From the NCBI GenBank assembly GCA_003427395.1, contig BFEA01000390.1, positions 1,227,850 through 1,251,444 of the forward strand: a stretch of 23,595 nucleotides of DNA, given 5' to 3'. A program made the position numbers and the translations under genes. The stretch is from Chara braunii. Its lineage: Eukaryota > Streptophyta > Charophyceae > Charales > Characeae. This document shows positions 16,350 through 23,595 of this stretch, one piece after another (the stretch's first letter is position 1; each line of letters begins with the position of its first letter). The notes below the pieces were generated by a model. The model did no database searches and had not been told where the DNA came from. It saw nothing but the letters and a program-made list of their open reading frames with translations.

Positions 16350-17525
16350 CTAAGGGTGTATCAGTGGTACGGGAAGCGAGAAAGTGAAGTGGGCTAGCAG
16401 GGTAGAGGAGGTTAAGGAAGCTGAGGAATTAGGAGGGTCGGGGGGCTTGGGAGGTGGTGGATCGAGCTCGACCAACTCAACGTCCTGATGCATGGACTTG
16501 CAGGTGAGAAGATCCGTGATGTCGACAACATAAAGTTCTACATCAAGCTCACGAAGGAGGTGGTGGAACTGGGTAGGTGTACAAATGGTGACATTAACAG
16601 GGGGGGGAAGTGTAGAGTCCGATTTGCCCAACAACGGAATACGGTATTGTTTCCCGTCCTTGGCGTCGAGGACGAGATCGTTGTGGGTCCAATTGGGGCC
16701 GGCATGAGCGAACTGATGGGAATAGGCAGTGCCAAGAACGAGATCATATAGGGTTTCCATGACATCGAAGGTCCACTTGTCATGGAACCGAGGGGCCTTG
16801 CGAAGGCTGTGGGGCATCCGCAAGGGGAAGGAGAATGGAAGATCAGGCACCACCGAATCGGCGAAGGATTTGGCCTGATTGTCGCCAAGCGTGACAGTGA
16901 CAGTGGAAGTGTAGGCGGATGTATAGAGAGATGCCTCCTTAAGTACGCGAGGATGAATGAAGTCGCCAGTAGAGCCAGAGTCCCATAGTGCGCGATACAC
17001 TTTAGTAGAGGTCCCGAGGCGCATTGGAATAATCGGTAAGGTGCGATCGGGATTGTGTAGGCGCTGAGACATCGCGGACAGGGTGCGCTCTTTAAGGCGG
17101 AGACGTTCCCGGTGGACCTTAACACACTCAAGGTCCAGGAAGTCAATAATATCCTCGGCTGCAATAAGGGAAGCACTGCAGCGGGCCGTGTGAAGAGCAC
17201 GCCTGGTAGGAGGACGTGGAGGAGGGGGGTCACGAGGGACGCTAGGCAAGGAAGGAGAAGGCATACCAGTGTCGATAGGGTCACCCACAGATAAGGTTGG
17301 ACCAAAATCATCGGGAAGAGTAGCAACCGGTGCAAAGGTAGAGTTATGAACGGGTATGCCTGCTACAATATGAGAGTGAGGGGAATGGGACATCGCAACT
17401 AGGTGGGTGTTGCGCTGGAGGTCAAGACGGGGGGAACAGCCTGAGGGCGAGCCTGCTCTGCGAAGTGACTTTGGAGGGCGTCTGCGTACTGGCAGGTAGA
17501 GGAGGTATGCCCGACGAGGCGGCAA
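16350..17525 (-). pseudogene. Protease and gag-pol linker (element E)
   Basis: The 391-residue frame has a long Pro/Ser-rich first part, then a charged helix (residues about 125-150) and the aspartic protease. YRALWDSGSTGDFIHPRVL holds the active-site Asp182-Ser-Gly, and residues 260-275 (LYDLVLGTAYSHQF) correspond to the ILGM-type end, though the usual Asp-Trp is replaced. The protease would cut gag and pol into mature proteins. The first 40 or so residues probably belong to another frame, since the CCHC knuckle lies in the frame of 17399-17593. It ends in TAG, after which another frame leads to RT. Confidence 0.88.
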
Positions 17526-17877
17526 CGGGTGCAGATGCCTCGTGTGCGAAGGTCCTCACTCTCAGCGATGGTCAAGCGGCTGCAAGGGAACACAAAGCCG
17601 CTGGAAGAGGTAGTTGAGTCACCGTAGAGCGAGTCCTAGAGGATGAGGGCTGGCGTCGGAGGAGGATGGAAAGGGCCCGGACAAGACGGTCGTCATGGGA
17701 AAAGGCGTCGTCCTCCGCGGGGGAGAGAGGGTCGGGTCCCTGATCTAGGTCACTCGCAGAATCATCTGAGGCAGTGCCATCATCAATGCTCGATTGATCA
17801 CGAAGCAGCGCATGCAAGGGACGAGAGAGGAATCGTCCAGAGCCTCTACTAGGGCCACGACGGTATGTGGAGGACTG
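17399..17877 (-). pseudogene. Gag C-terminus with CCHC zinc knuckle (element E)
   Basis: In the frame of the capsid, beyond a TGA at 17878-17880, come an Arg/Ser stretch (YRRGPSRGSGRF) and an acidic part rich in Asp and Ser (SIDDGTASDDSASDLDQ). After a frame change near 17590, CTRCRLVGHTSSTC gives a C-x2-C-x4-H-x4-C zinc knuckle, the nucleocapsid signature that binds RNA. Two or three frames are needed to read it through. Confidence 0.85.
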
Positions 17878-18969
17878 TCAAGGCTGGGAGGGGCGAGAGG
17901 CTGCAGTAGTAGCATTGTGGGCAGCGGCGGGCTGAGACGAGGGGCCAACTAGTGGGGCATAAGTGAGATGAATAGCCCGAGCTATGTTGAAAGCCTCTGG
18001 TAAGGTGGAGATGGAATACGCCATCATCTGCAACTGGAATGACTGGGGTAGACCTGCGCAGAATCGCTGGATCATGGTGTCCTCAGGAATGGCTGTGACT
18101 GGAATCTGAGCGCGTACACGGTGAAATGTCGTGATGTATGACTCTAAAGCATTGTCCCCACCGAGCCATCTGATCTCAACCACACGAGTAATCGGGTCGC
18201 GGGTTGGGGAAGGACGAGAAAAGTATTGTTGAAGGAAGTTGTGAAACTCATGATAAGACATGCCCTCATGTACACCACGCTGTGAGCGAAGGGCGAGGAA
18301 GTCGCGCCAGGTGGAGGCTGCACGACCTGTAAAGCGAGAGGACATCTCAACGGGCCACAGTTCCATGGCGACACCATGGTAGCGAAGCTGCTCCTCAGCA
18401 ATAGTGATCCATCCTTGGAGCTCGGAGGCCTTGCCGTCAAACTGTGGGAGGTGGTCCCGTCGAAACTGTGGGACATATGTCAGGGGCCAGTAATGGGTAG
18501 CGAGAGGAAGGGCCGATTGTGACAAGAGGACAAAAGTAGTGGTGGCACCAGCAAGACCACTAGAAAGAGCGGGGAGTTGGGGCAAAGGTCCCTGACACAT
18601 CATGGTGGCTGGTGGTGGGAGCATGAAATGCATCGCAACGGCCTATGTCTGACGCTGTCGATAGACGAAAGGGGCAACAGGTTGTGCCGCGAGGTGGGGA
18701 GGTAGGGGTTGACCTCCTTGGAGTTGGCGGATGTGATCATGGGTCAGGGTGAGCTGGCGTTGGAGCTCGGCATTCTGTGTCCTGGGTGTAAGGGGGGGTT
18801 GGGGGGGGGGGAGGGGGGGGGGGGGGATGAGGAGGGTGTCGTGGAAACTAGCGTCGAGGAGGTGGCAGGACAAGATGCCATGGGTCCTGAGGTGGGGGGT
18901 GCAAGGGCGAGAACCTGGGAGGAAGAGATGGCTGCAGAGGAAGGCTACGACTGGGGTGAGGACATGCAA
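17878..18969 (-). pseudogene. Gag capsid region (element E)
   Basis: After a proline-rich lead comes a coiled segment (NAELQRQLTLTHDHIRQLQ), a TAG at 18643-18645, and then the capsid: LPQFDGKASELQGWITIAEE, LWPVEMSSRFTGRAASTWRDF, YFSRPSPTRDPITRVVEIRW, YITTFHRVRAQI and MIQRFCAGLPQSFQLQM, the pattern of the retrotransposon gag family. It forms the particle shell. The frame ends in TGA at 17878-17880, where CGA is expected to have been. Upstream it is cut from the N-terminal part by a frameshift at the G-rich tract at 18792-18826. Confidence 0.9.
18792..18826. repeat. Long G-tract (poly-Pro in gag)
   Basis: Thirty-five bases are nearly all G, broken only by TT at 18799-18800 and one A at 18812. 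On the minus strand they encode a polyproline stretch of gag. The frame changes across this tract, which could be a true slip or an assembly error. It could also form G-quadruplexes. Confidence 0.9.
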
Positions 18970-19565
18970 CCCGTGGAAGAGACAAGCGTGTAAATGACGC
19001 CAGCCGAAGAAGGAGAGGAAGTTGGCATAGATGCAGATGAGGGGGGTGGGGAGGGAGATGTACTGGTACCGGGCTCCAACTGTGACACGCGGGCCGACAG
19101 GTATGAAAAGTCGGTATGGAGGGCCGTGATTTTGGCCTTGAGTGCGGCCTGCATGCGGTGGAGGAGGTCCAATATGGGATCCGAGTGGGAATTTGGGCCC
19201 GAATTGGTTGCCATAGGGGTGGCCATTGAGTCGGATGTAGGCTCGTGAGCTAGGAACGCAAGCCCTTCGCTGGTGGAGCGGGAGGGACTCGCAAATTTGG
19301 TAGTATGCATGGGGTAAAGGGATGGAGAAGATGAGGAGGGAGAACTTGGGGGGGGGGGACGCTCAGTGGCCGTGGTCGGTGTGTCAAAGCGGACGAGTCG
19401 ATTGGCAGCACGAGCATCTCGAGCGCAATTTTGGAGCGTGCGCTGTTGGATGTCACGGGGAGCCAGGGTGACACGCAGATGAGGGGGGTAAGGGACCGTG
19501 GGAGGAAGGCGAGTAGAAATGAGTCTAACAAATTGGAGAAAGAGGAAAATTCCCAATTCCAGCAA
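18945..19565 (-). pseudogene. Gag N-terminal part (element E)
   Basis: The 206-residue frame contains VTLAPRDIQQRTLQNCARDA near its start, a Ser/Pro-rich part, and a helix with heptad pattern, DPILDLLHRMQAALKAKITA followed by LSARVSQLE, which I read as a coiled coil. It ends in TAG at 18945-18947; the same frame stays open beyond (PSSAAISSSQVLALAPP) to the G-tract, so this too looks like a stop inside one gag gene. The first Met and the true start are uncertain. LAPRD resembles LAPRE/LLPRD in the coiled-coil ORFs at 2082 and 20500. Confidence 0.75.
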
Positions 19566-19639
19566 GAAAATGAAAGGACATTTTCACAAAACAGCGTGGG
19601 GCATAAAGGAAAGCATGCATAAGACAATCACAGAGTCAA

Positions 19640-20215
19640 AATAAAATTCCAAAATTATTTAGACGTAAATTCAAAATTTAAAGGGAACTGAAGCAAAATT
19701 CAAGGAATTTCAAAAATATTTCGAAAGTTCGAGGAGATGATGAAAGATGTAGAGATGAGCTGCTAGGAAAATTTTGAAATAAAATGGAAAATTCCTCAAC
19801 GTATTTCCAAAATTAAAAGAATTTCAAAGGCAATTTGAAATAAAAGCAAAAAACTAATTCCAAAATTGGAATTTACAATGAAATTTCATAAAGAATCAGT
19901 GATAGCCGCGTAAAGTAAATTGAGAGAAATTCCAGGATTGTCTAGATCAAATGGATAACATTTCTTGACTTGTTACAAGATTAAAATGAATTTCAAAGAA
20001 ATTTTTAAAGAATTCAAAAAGGATTTCAAAAACAACGAAGGAATTTTGAAATTTTACAGCAGATAGAAAATAGAAGGAAGTTCGACATTGGAAGAATTCT
20101 TTGTAGTAAATTCCGAAATTTATTTCCCGAATTTCTGAAATGAAATTGAAATTTGAAATTAAATAACGAAAAAAATCAAGAAAGGAAAAATTTGCGTAGC
20201 GTTTGAACAAAAACG
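19640..20215. other. Very AT-rich stretch with repeated AAATTC/GAATTT words
   Basis: Composition changes sharply from GC-rich gag to about 70% A+T. Words such as AAATTC, GAATTT and AAAATT recur every few bases, with no fixed period that I can see. The minus-strand ORF at 19947-20210 is only Phe-rich low complexity. It lies in the leader position of element E and could be its untranslated leader, an intron, or the remnant of an LTR; nothing in the window matches it. Confidence 0.6.
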
Positions 20216-20241
20216 CCGGAATTAATTCCGATCACGGCGTT
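20212..20241. other. Hairpin AACGCCG/CGGCGTT
   Basis: A 7-bp perfect stem (20212-20218 and 20235-20241) encloses CGGAATTAATTCCG-type palindromic sequence. It marks the edge between the AT-rich stretch and the leader-like segment. Confidence 0.6.
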
Positions 20242-20500
20242 GGGAGAAAGGGAACTGACAATTAATCCCACCGAGTTAGATCAAAATTCCGACCGACAGG
20301 TTGGATGGCATTGTCAGGCAAACCCTAAAAGAGAAAATACATGTCATGCACGTTAGGAATTTTAGATGGTGCGACCAATTAGGCGGGGGATTAGAGGAGA
20401 GAAGGGGAGATAGGGAGGAGATAAAAGGAGAGGAAAAAGATGAGATCTTTGAGAGAGATCGGCGGGAGGAAGGGGGGGAATTAGTAAAGAGGGAACCACT
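20216..20500 (-). promoter_or_regulatory. Leader-like segment with telo-box and splice-acceptor-like site
   Basis: The plus strand has AAACCCTAA at 20320-20328, the plant telo-box. On the minus strand the same site reads TTTTCTCTTTTAGGG, which matches a 3' splice acceptor with its pyrimidine tract. Upstream in the minus direction (20500-20390) lies a long pyrimidine-rich stretch. Together this looks like a 5' leader or small intron before gag of element E, but no transcript data support it. Confidence 0.3.
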
Positions 20501-21186
20501 TGAAGGAGGCATGCCAAACACAAGAGAGGAGGGCCCTACCAACGACGGCGTCATGGTGGGACCCGCAACCGAAGGGGAAGCTACAGAGTACTGAGGCTGC
20601 CTCATCATTGGACGAGGAGCCTGCAGTGCAGCCAGAATCCTATCCTGACCAGCCACTTGTTGAGCCAGCACTCCTTGTTGGACAACTCGTGTTTCTGCCA
20701 CGCATAGAAGCGAGCGACGTAACGCTTGTACTGCAAGATCCAATGTCCACTCATCCGGTGCTTCTAACTTACCTAGCTCCTGCCTCCTAGTTCCTAGTCT
20801 AGCCTTTTTGTTATCGCTCTCTGTCTTCTCTCTGCTGCTTCTCTCAACTGCTGCTGGAGCTCATCATGAAGGGCTTCCGCTTGGAGGATCTCATAATCCT
20901 CCGCCGTGAGTTGAGTCTGTTGGCTGACTTGCAAGCCAGCAGTCTGACTATCGGAGACGTGAGAAACACTTTCACTAACCCTTGACAAATAGGCATGGGG
21001 CGAGGCCTGTGACATGGAGGCGGTAGCTATTGCGGCCTCTAAGCTGAATGTTGTTGCCCTATTCCTCCGATATGCCTCCCTCTCCCTGACTTCCCTATGC
21101 AACCTCCTTTCCTCTCTTGGAGCTAACTCTTGGAAAGTGATCAGACGACTGAGAGCAGTTCTACGTGTAACTCTAAGAGGTTCCAC
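20500..21186 (-). pseudogene. Coiled-coil protein, second copy (homologue of 2082-2837)
   Basis: The frame starts at ATG 21184-21186 and has FQELAPREERRLHREVRER, an AAIATAS run, AGLQ, then DELQQQLREAAERRQR. It stops at 20794-20796, but a second frame continues without a gap (LGTRRQELGKLEAPDEWTLD, then VQQGVLAQQVAGQDRILAAL), matching the rest of the protein at 2082-2837. One frameshift near 20805 therefore splits it. Coil-like heptads fill the middle. Beyond about 20560 (PPSSRRS) the similarity ends and leader-like DNA begins; residues 20276-20500 are not counted. I do not know the function; both gag-like and host-derived origins are open. Confidence 0.5.
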
Positions 21187-21810
21187 TACTCATTCCTCCT
21201 CGCTACTTCTAGCATCACTCATAAGCTACAGTGGTGTGTGGCATAAACTAGAATCCACATTGAATCCTACCTCAGCATCACACCCAACTGAGTATGATAT
21301 TCAACTATTTTCGGTCAGCCTGGAGAGAAGTAGTCAAGTGGTCAACAACAACTAATGTCAGATCCTACAGGTAACACTTTCTATTTTTAGATTACTCCAA
21401 CACAACATGCAATGCAGCAAGGAAGATTCTATCCTATCTGCAGCTGTTTGTCAGTTGTCACCAAGTCCGCACAACCAAACAATCAAGAATAAAAATAGTG
21501 CAGCTGTGGAGATGTACGCTGGATGGCAGTTCATCTAATCATCGCCACTGCGAACAATTGTCAGAATCCCCCCCTCCCCTCCCATATATCCCTCTTCAGT
21601 AAACTCTGTGTCTAAAAGTGTGCAATCCGGCCCACCCCTGTGCCCCAAGTATATGCTAAGCCTGCCAGCCCCTGCACTTTGTTTGCCCTCGTATGCAACA
21701 AGCCTTACTTCCGGTTTGATCTGGATGATCAAGAGGCAGTTTAAGGACAGCCCCCAAGGTCCGTAGGAATTATTTAACGTCGCAGGCAGGACTACGAAAA
21801 CAACCAAGGT
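21187..21810. repeat. Diverged R-like segment (second locus)
   Basis: From 21535 on the order of blocks follows R copy B: CAATT...GAATCCCC, GTGTCTAA, TGTGCAA, GTATGC, CTTTGTTTGCCCTCG, GATCAAGAGG, TTTAAGGACAGCCCCC and GGAATTATTTAACGTCGCA. The part at 21360-21535 is weaker. The 159-bp MITE is absent; a GGTCAACAACAAC at 21340-21352 resembles the two flanks of the MITE in R joined together. The minus-strand ORF at 21535-21807 overlaps this and also translates to VVFVVLPATLNN, like the tail VIVVLIATLNN of the other copy. Confidence 0.6.
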
Positions 21811-22290
21811 TCAAATCTGGAACCCGACAGATACATTTATCGATGGTCTGGTAAGCGTCGTCTGTCAAAGGGTTGACATGCCCAGCATGACCTCTATTTT
21901 GCAGCAGCAGAACCATGGACTTGCGTGTTGGCATGGTGACCGTGACCCGAGTACTTCGTCCAAGGCCCTTCAGAGGCTTCGGCCATCTCCCATCAGCTTG
22001 CTGCCCAGGAAGAATGTCGACTCTGAAGGTTGAGCACTCGCAACACCTCACATTGAGAGGACTCTCGAACAGAACTCACTTCCTCACGGTAAGAAGTAAT
22101 GAAGAGGGTAGATAAGGAAGAGAGCAACATACGTCATAATGCTGCCCCCAACCACAAATTTCTCACCGCCAACCGGACATGCATTTATGATAACCGGTCT
22201 TTGCCTCAGCACAACCAACAAGGGAATGCAGTTCCACCTCGGCCTAAATGCCAAATCAGCGAGCTCTCATCGTCCAACGTACACCCCTAT
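21810..22290. repeat. Segment X, second copy
   Basis: This is the diverged counterpart of 3694-4330, in the same orientation and directly following the R-like segment. The block CACTTCCTCACGGTAAGAAG (near 22077-22096) is exactly conserved and contains a splice-donor-like GGTAAGA. The 55-bp duplication present in the first copy is absent here. No protein is convincing. Confidence 0.65.
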
Positions 22291-22871
22291 ATCACCACAT
22301 AGCTTTTCTCGCGCTGTGATGAGACCGAGGCAGAGCAGAGAGGTCGAGGGAGAGAAACTCACGCGACTCGGACACGGACTCGACTCGACATGACAGACGC
22401 AGACACGAAGTGACAAAGTCTCAAAGTCGCAAAGTCGCAATCTTGGATTCCGAACACAAAGTCGCGGCAAGTCACACTGAAGCACAAGCACTGAGGCCGA
22501 AGACTGAATACCCCAACGCGGCTCGAGTCCGGACTCAAATACCGGACTCAAGCTCAGTCCGGAGGGCCGAGGTGCGGCCTGCCTCAGGACTGAACTGAGG
22601 ATCACAGGTCTGCGTTTGGGCACCAGAACGCCGGATGGCGCCAAGTATTGGAATTTGAAAATGCCAGTGGAGGAATTGAGAACGGGCACCAATTGCAGAG
22701 GGTGCCACCAGTCCAGAACCGAATATCAGAAACTCGAAATAAAATAGCAGCCTGGCGGGTGCTAACCCACGAACCAGGGATCTAGTCCTGGTCAGCCGGT
22801 CACAAGGGAAGAGGGGTAAAATGCAGGTGTCTGGTTGTGTGATTAGGGAATAGGGCTTGTAATTGTGAACT
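22291..22871. other. Unassigned stretch
   Basis: Beyond segment X I see no gene or known element. A short imperfect 9-bp tandem run (CAAAGTCTC/CAAAGTCGC) lies at about 22413-22440. Overlapping ORFs (22267-22692 and 22535-22879, minus) are low in domain-like features. GGGTGCTAACCCACGAACC near 22758 folds weakly but is not a tRNA. Confidence 0.5.
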
Positions 22872-23155
22872 GGGAACAAGGTTGTTCTATTGATGAGCTA
22901 AGAGAATATGGTAGTTCTACTGATGAACAAAGGGTTTAGGGACAACGAGGAACAATGCAATCCTACTGATGAGCTAAGGGTTTTGGAACTGCGGGGAACA
23001 GGGTGGTCCTATTAATGAGCTTAAGGTTTAGGGACAACGGGAAATGGGGTGATCCTACTGATGAACTAAGGGAAACGGGGTGATCCTACTGATGAACTAA
23101 GTGTTTTGGAATTGCGGGGAACAAGGTGGTCCTATTGATGAACTACGGGTTTTCA
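22872..23155. repeat. Minisatellite, about seven units of 31-46 bp
   Basis: A degenerate unit of the form GGGAACAAGGTGGTCCTAYT, then GATGARCTAAGGGTTTTGGA and a short end, recurs about seven times. Two forms alternate, with TTTTGGAACTGCG or TTTAGGGACAACG after the CTAAGG core, and units at 23040 and 23071 are shortened to 31 bp. Variation between units suggests an old array. No ORF runs through it. Confidence 0.85.
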
Positions 23156-23595
23156 AGGGTATGGTTGCAAAATTTCTGAGTGTGGTTATGCGAAAGTCTT
23201 GGGAACAAGTCTTGAGAAGAGTCGCAGAAGTGTCGAGGAGGGAACAGTCTTCAGTCATCTCAGGACGTCATCAAGGGCTTCAGCCTGAATGTCCCAGTAG
23301 CATGAGGCGTCTGGTAGTCTTGATCTGGTGCTGAGGTCTGATCCGGATGGCAGGTCGCAGACTAATATTGATGTCAATGTCGAGGTCGCCGCTCCAGAAG
23401 TCTGCGAGTCCAATGTGTCGGCCAATGCGAACAGCATGGTGGCCAACCAGCTGCTTTATCTCCTCGAACTGAACTGCAGCATGCCATCGTCCTCGCGCGC
23501 TTGCCATTAGATCCATTATCGCCGACGACACGCAGCGGCAACATAGGGAACTTGGACAAGAGAGAAGGATGTGGCGGAGGACAAATGGATTGCCA
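23156..23595 (-). other. Unassigned end of the window with a doubtful ORF
   Basis: A minus-strand frame at 23280-23531 (83 residues) reads EEIKQLVGHHAVRIGRHIG and then DLDIDINISLRPAIRIRPQ, with protein-like composition, but two other minus frames in the same DNA are equally long and none has a recognisable domain. I list it as a possible fragment only. Nothing else is visible. Confidence 0.25.

Larger units (their letters stand above)
13019..19565 (-). mobile_element. Element E: chromovirus (Ty3/gypsy), nearly complete in domains, inactive
   Basis: On the minus strand gag, zinc knuckle, protease, RT, RNase H, integrase and chromodomain follow in the standard Ty3/gypsy order over about 6.5 kb, the usual size of an internal region. 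At least five frameshifts, seven in-frame stops and two deletions in RNase H make it inactive. LTRs could not be found: sequences beside gag (19640-20500) and beside the integrase end (11886-13018) show no visible match. It may have lost its LTRs or the boundaries lie in heavily diverged DNA. The fragment at 1-1182 is a relative. Confidence 0.92.

Noticed and set aside
15731-16387. 218-residue plus-strand ORF with protein-like composition
   Set aside because: It is the complementary shadow of the RT and linker of element E, whose motifs are unmistakable on the minus strand.
22600-22640. TTGGCGCC on the minus strand as a retroelement primer-binding site
   Set aside because: No LTR end lies next to it and I cannot match it to a tRNA 3' end over more than a few bases.
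22745-22810. Possible tRNA or tRNA-derived SINE around GGTTCG on the minus strand
   Set aside because: There is no A box at the right distance and no acceptor stem or cloverleaf pairing; only short local hairpins are present.
23040-23110. CTGATGA followed by GAAAC in the minisatellite, resembling the hammerhead ribozyme core
   Set aside because: The bases between the two motifs (ACTAAGG) cannot form stem II, and the flanks do not pair as stems I and III.

Overview
The window is eukaryotic and repeat-rich. I see no convincing host gene, tRNA, rRNA or CRISPR array. Almost everything recognisable belongs to decayed Ty3/gypsy (Metaviridae-type) LTR retrotransposons, nested repeats and minisatellites. 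The gag and pol order, an integrase chromodomain (chromovirus type), long GC-rich repeats, a plant-like telo-box and runs of N suggest a large, draft-assembled genome of the plant lineage, perhaps a charophyte alga. That taxonomic guess is low confidence and rests on general resemblance only.

Layout, left to right. (1) 1-1182, plus strand: the RNase H and integrase part of a Ty3/gypsy pol, with two frameshifts and a stop, cut off inside the integrase core. (2) About 1183-4330: a complex repeat. Two copies of a ~935-bp sequence (R: 1206-2137 and 2760-3693) flank a minus-strand ORF for a coiled-coil protein (2082-2837), followed by a conserved segment X (3694-4330). Each R copy contains a 159-bp palindromic MITE-like element. 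The same X-R-ORF order, diverged, recurs at 22290-20500. (3) 4331-7193: repeat DNA with two diverged copies of one family (about 4650-5720 and 6420-7193); the second may be the 3' LTR of the next element. (4) 11885-7268, minus strand: element C, a 5'-truncated Ty3/gypsy pol (protease tail, RT, RNase H, integrase, chromodomain-like tail). Its integrase is split by a 1340-bp solo LTR (7594-8933) with a 5-bp target duplication. (5) 11886-13018: no gene; a 33-bp tandem repeat and purine microsatellites. (6) 19565-13019, minus strand: element E, a chromovirus nearly complete in domains (gag, CCHC knuckle, protease, RT, RNase H, integrase, chromodomain), inactivated by stops, frameshifts and deletions. 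(7) 19640-20500: a very AT-rich stretch and a leader-like segment with a telo-box. (8) 20500-22290: second copy of the coiled-coil ORF/R/X family. (9) 22300-23595: unassigned DNA with a ~46-bp minisatellite (22872-23155).

The retroelement genes would once have worked together as gag (particle), protease, RT/RNase H (cDNA synthesis) and integrase (insertion, with the chromodomain guiding it to chromatin), but no copy here is intact. The part least explained by known families is the X-R-coiled-coil unit, seen twice in the same orientation. Identities quoted are judged by eye; no searches were run.
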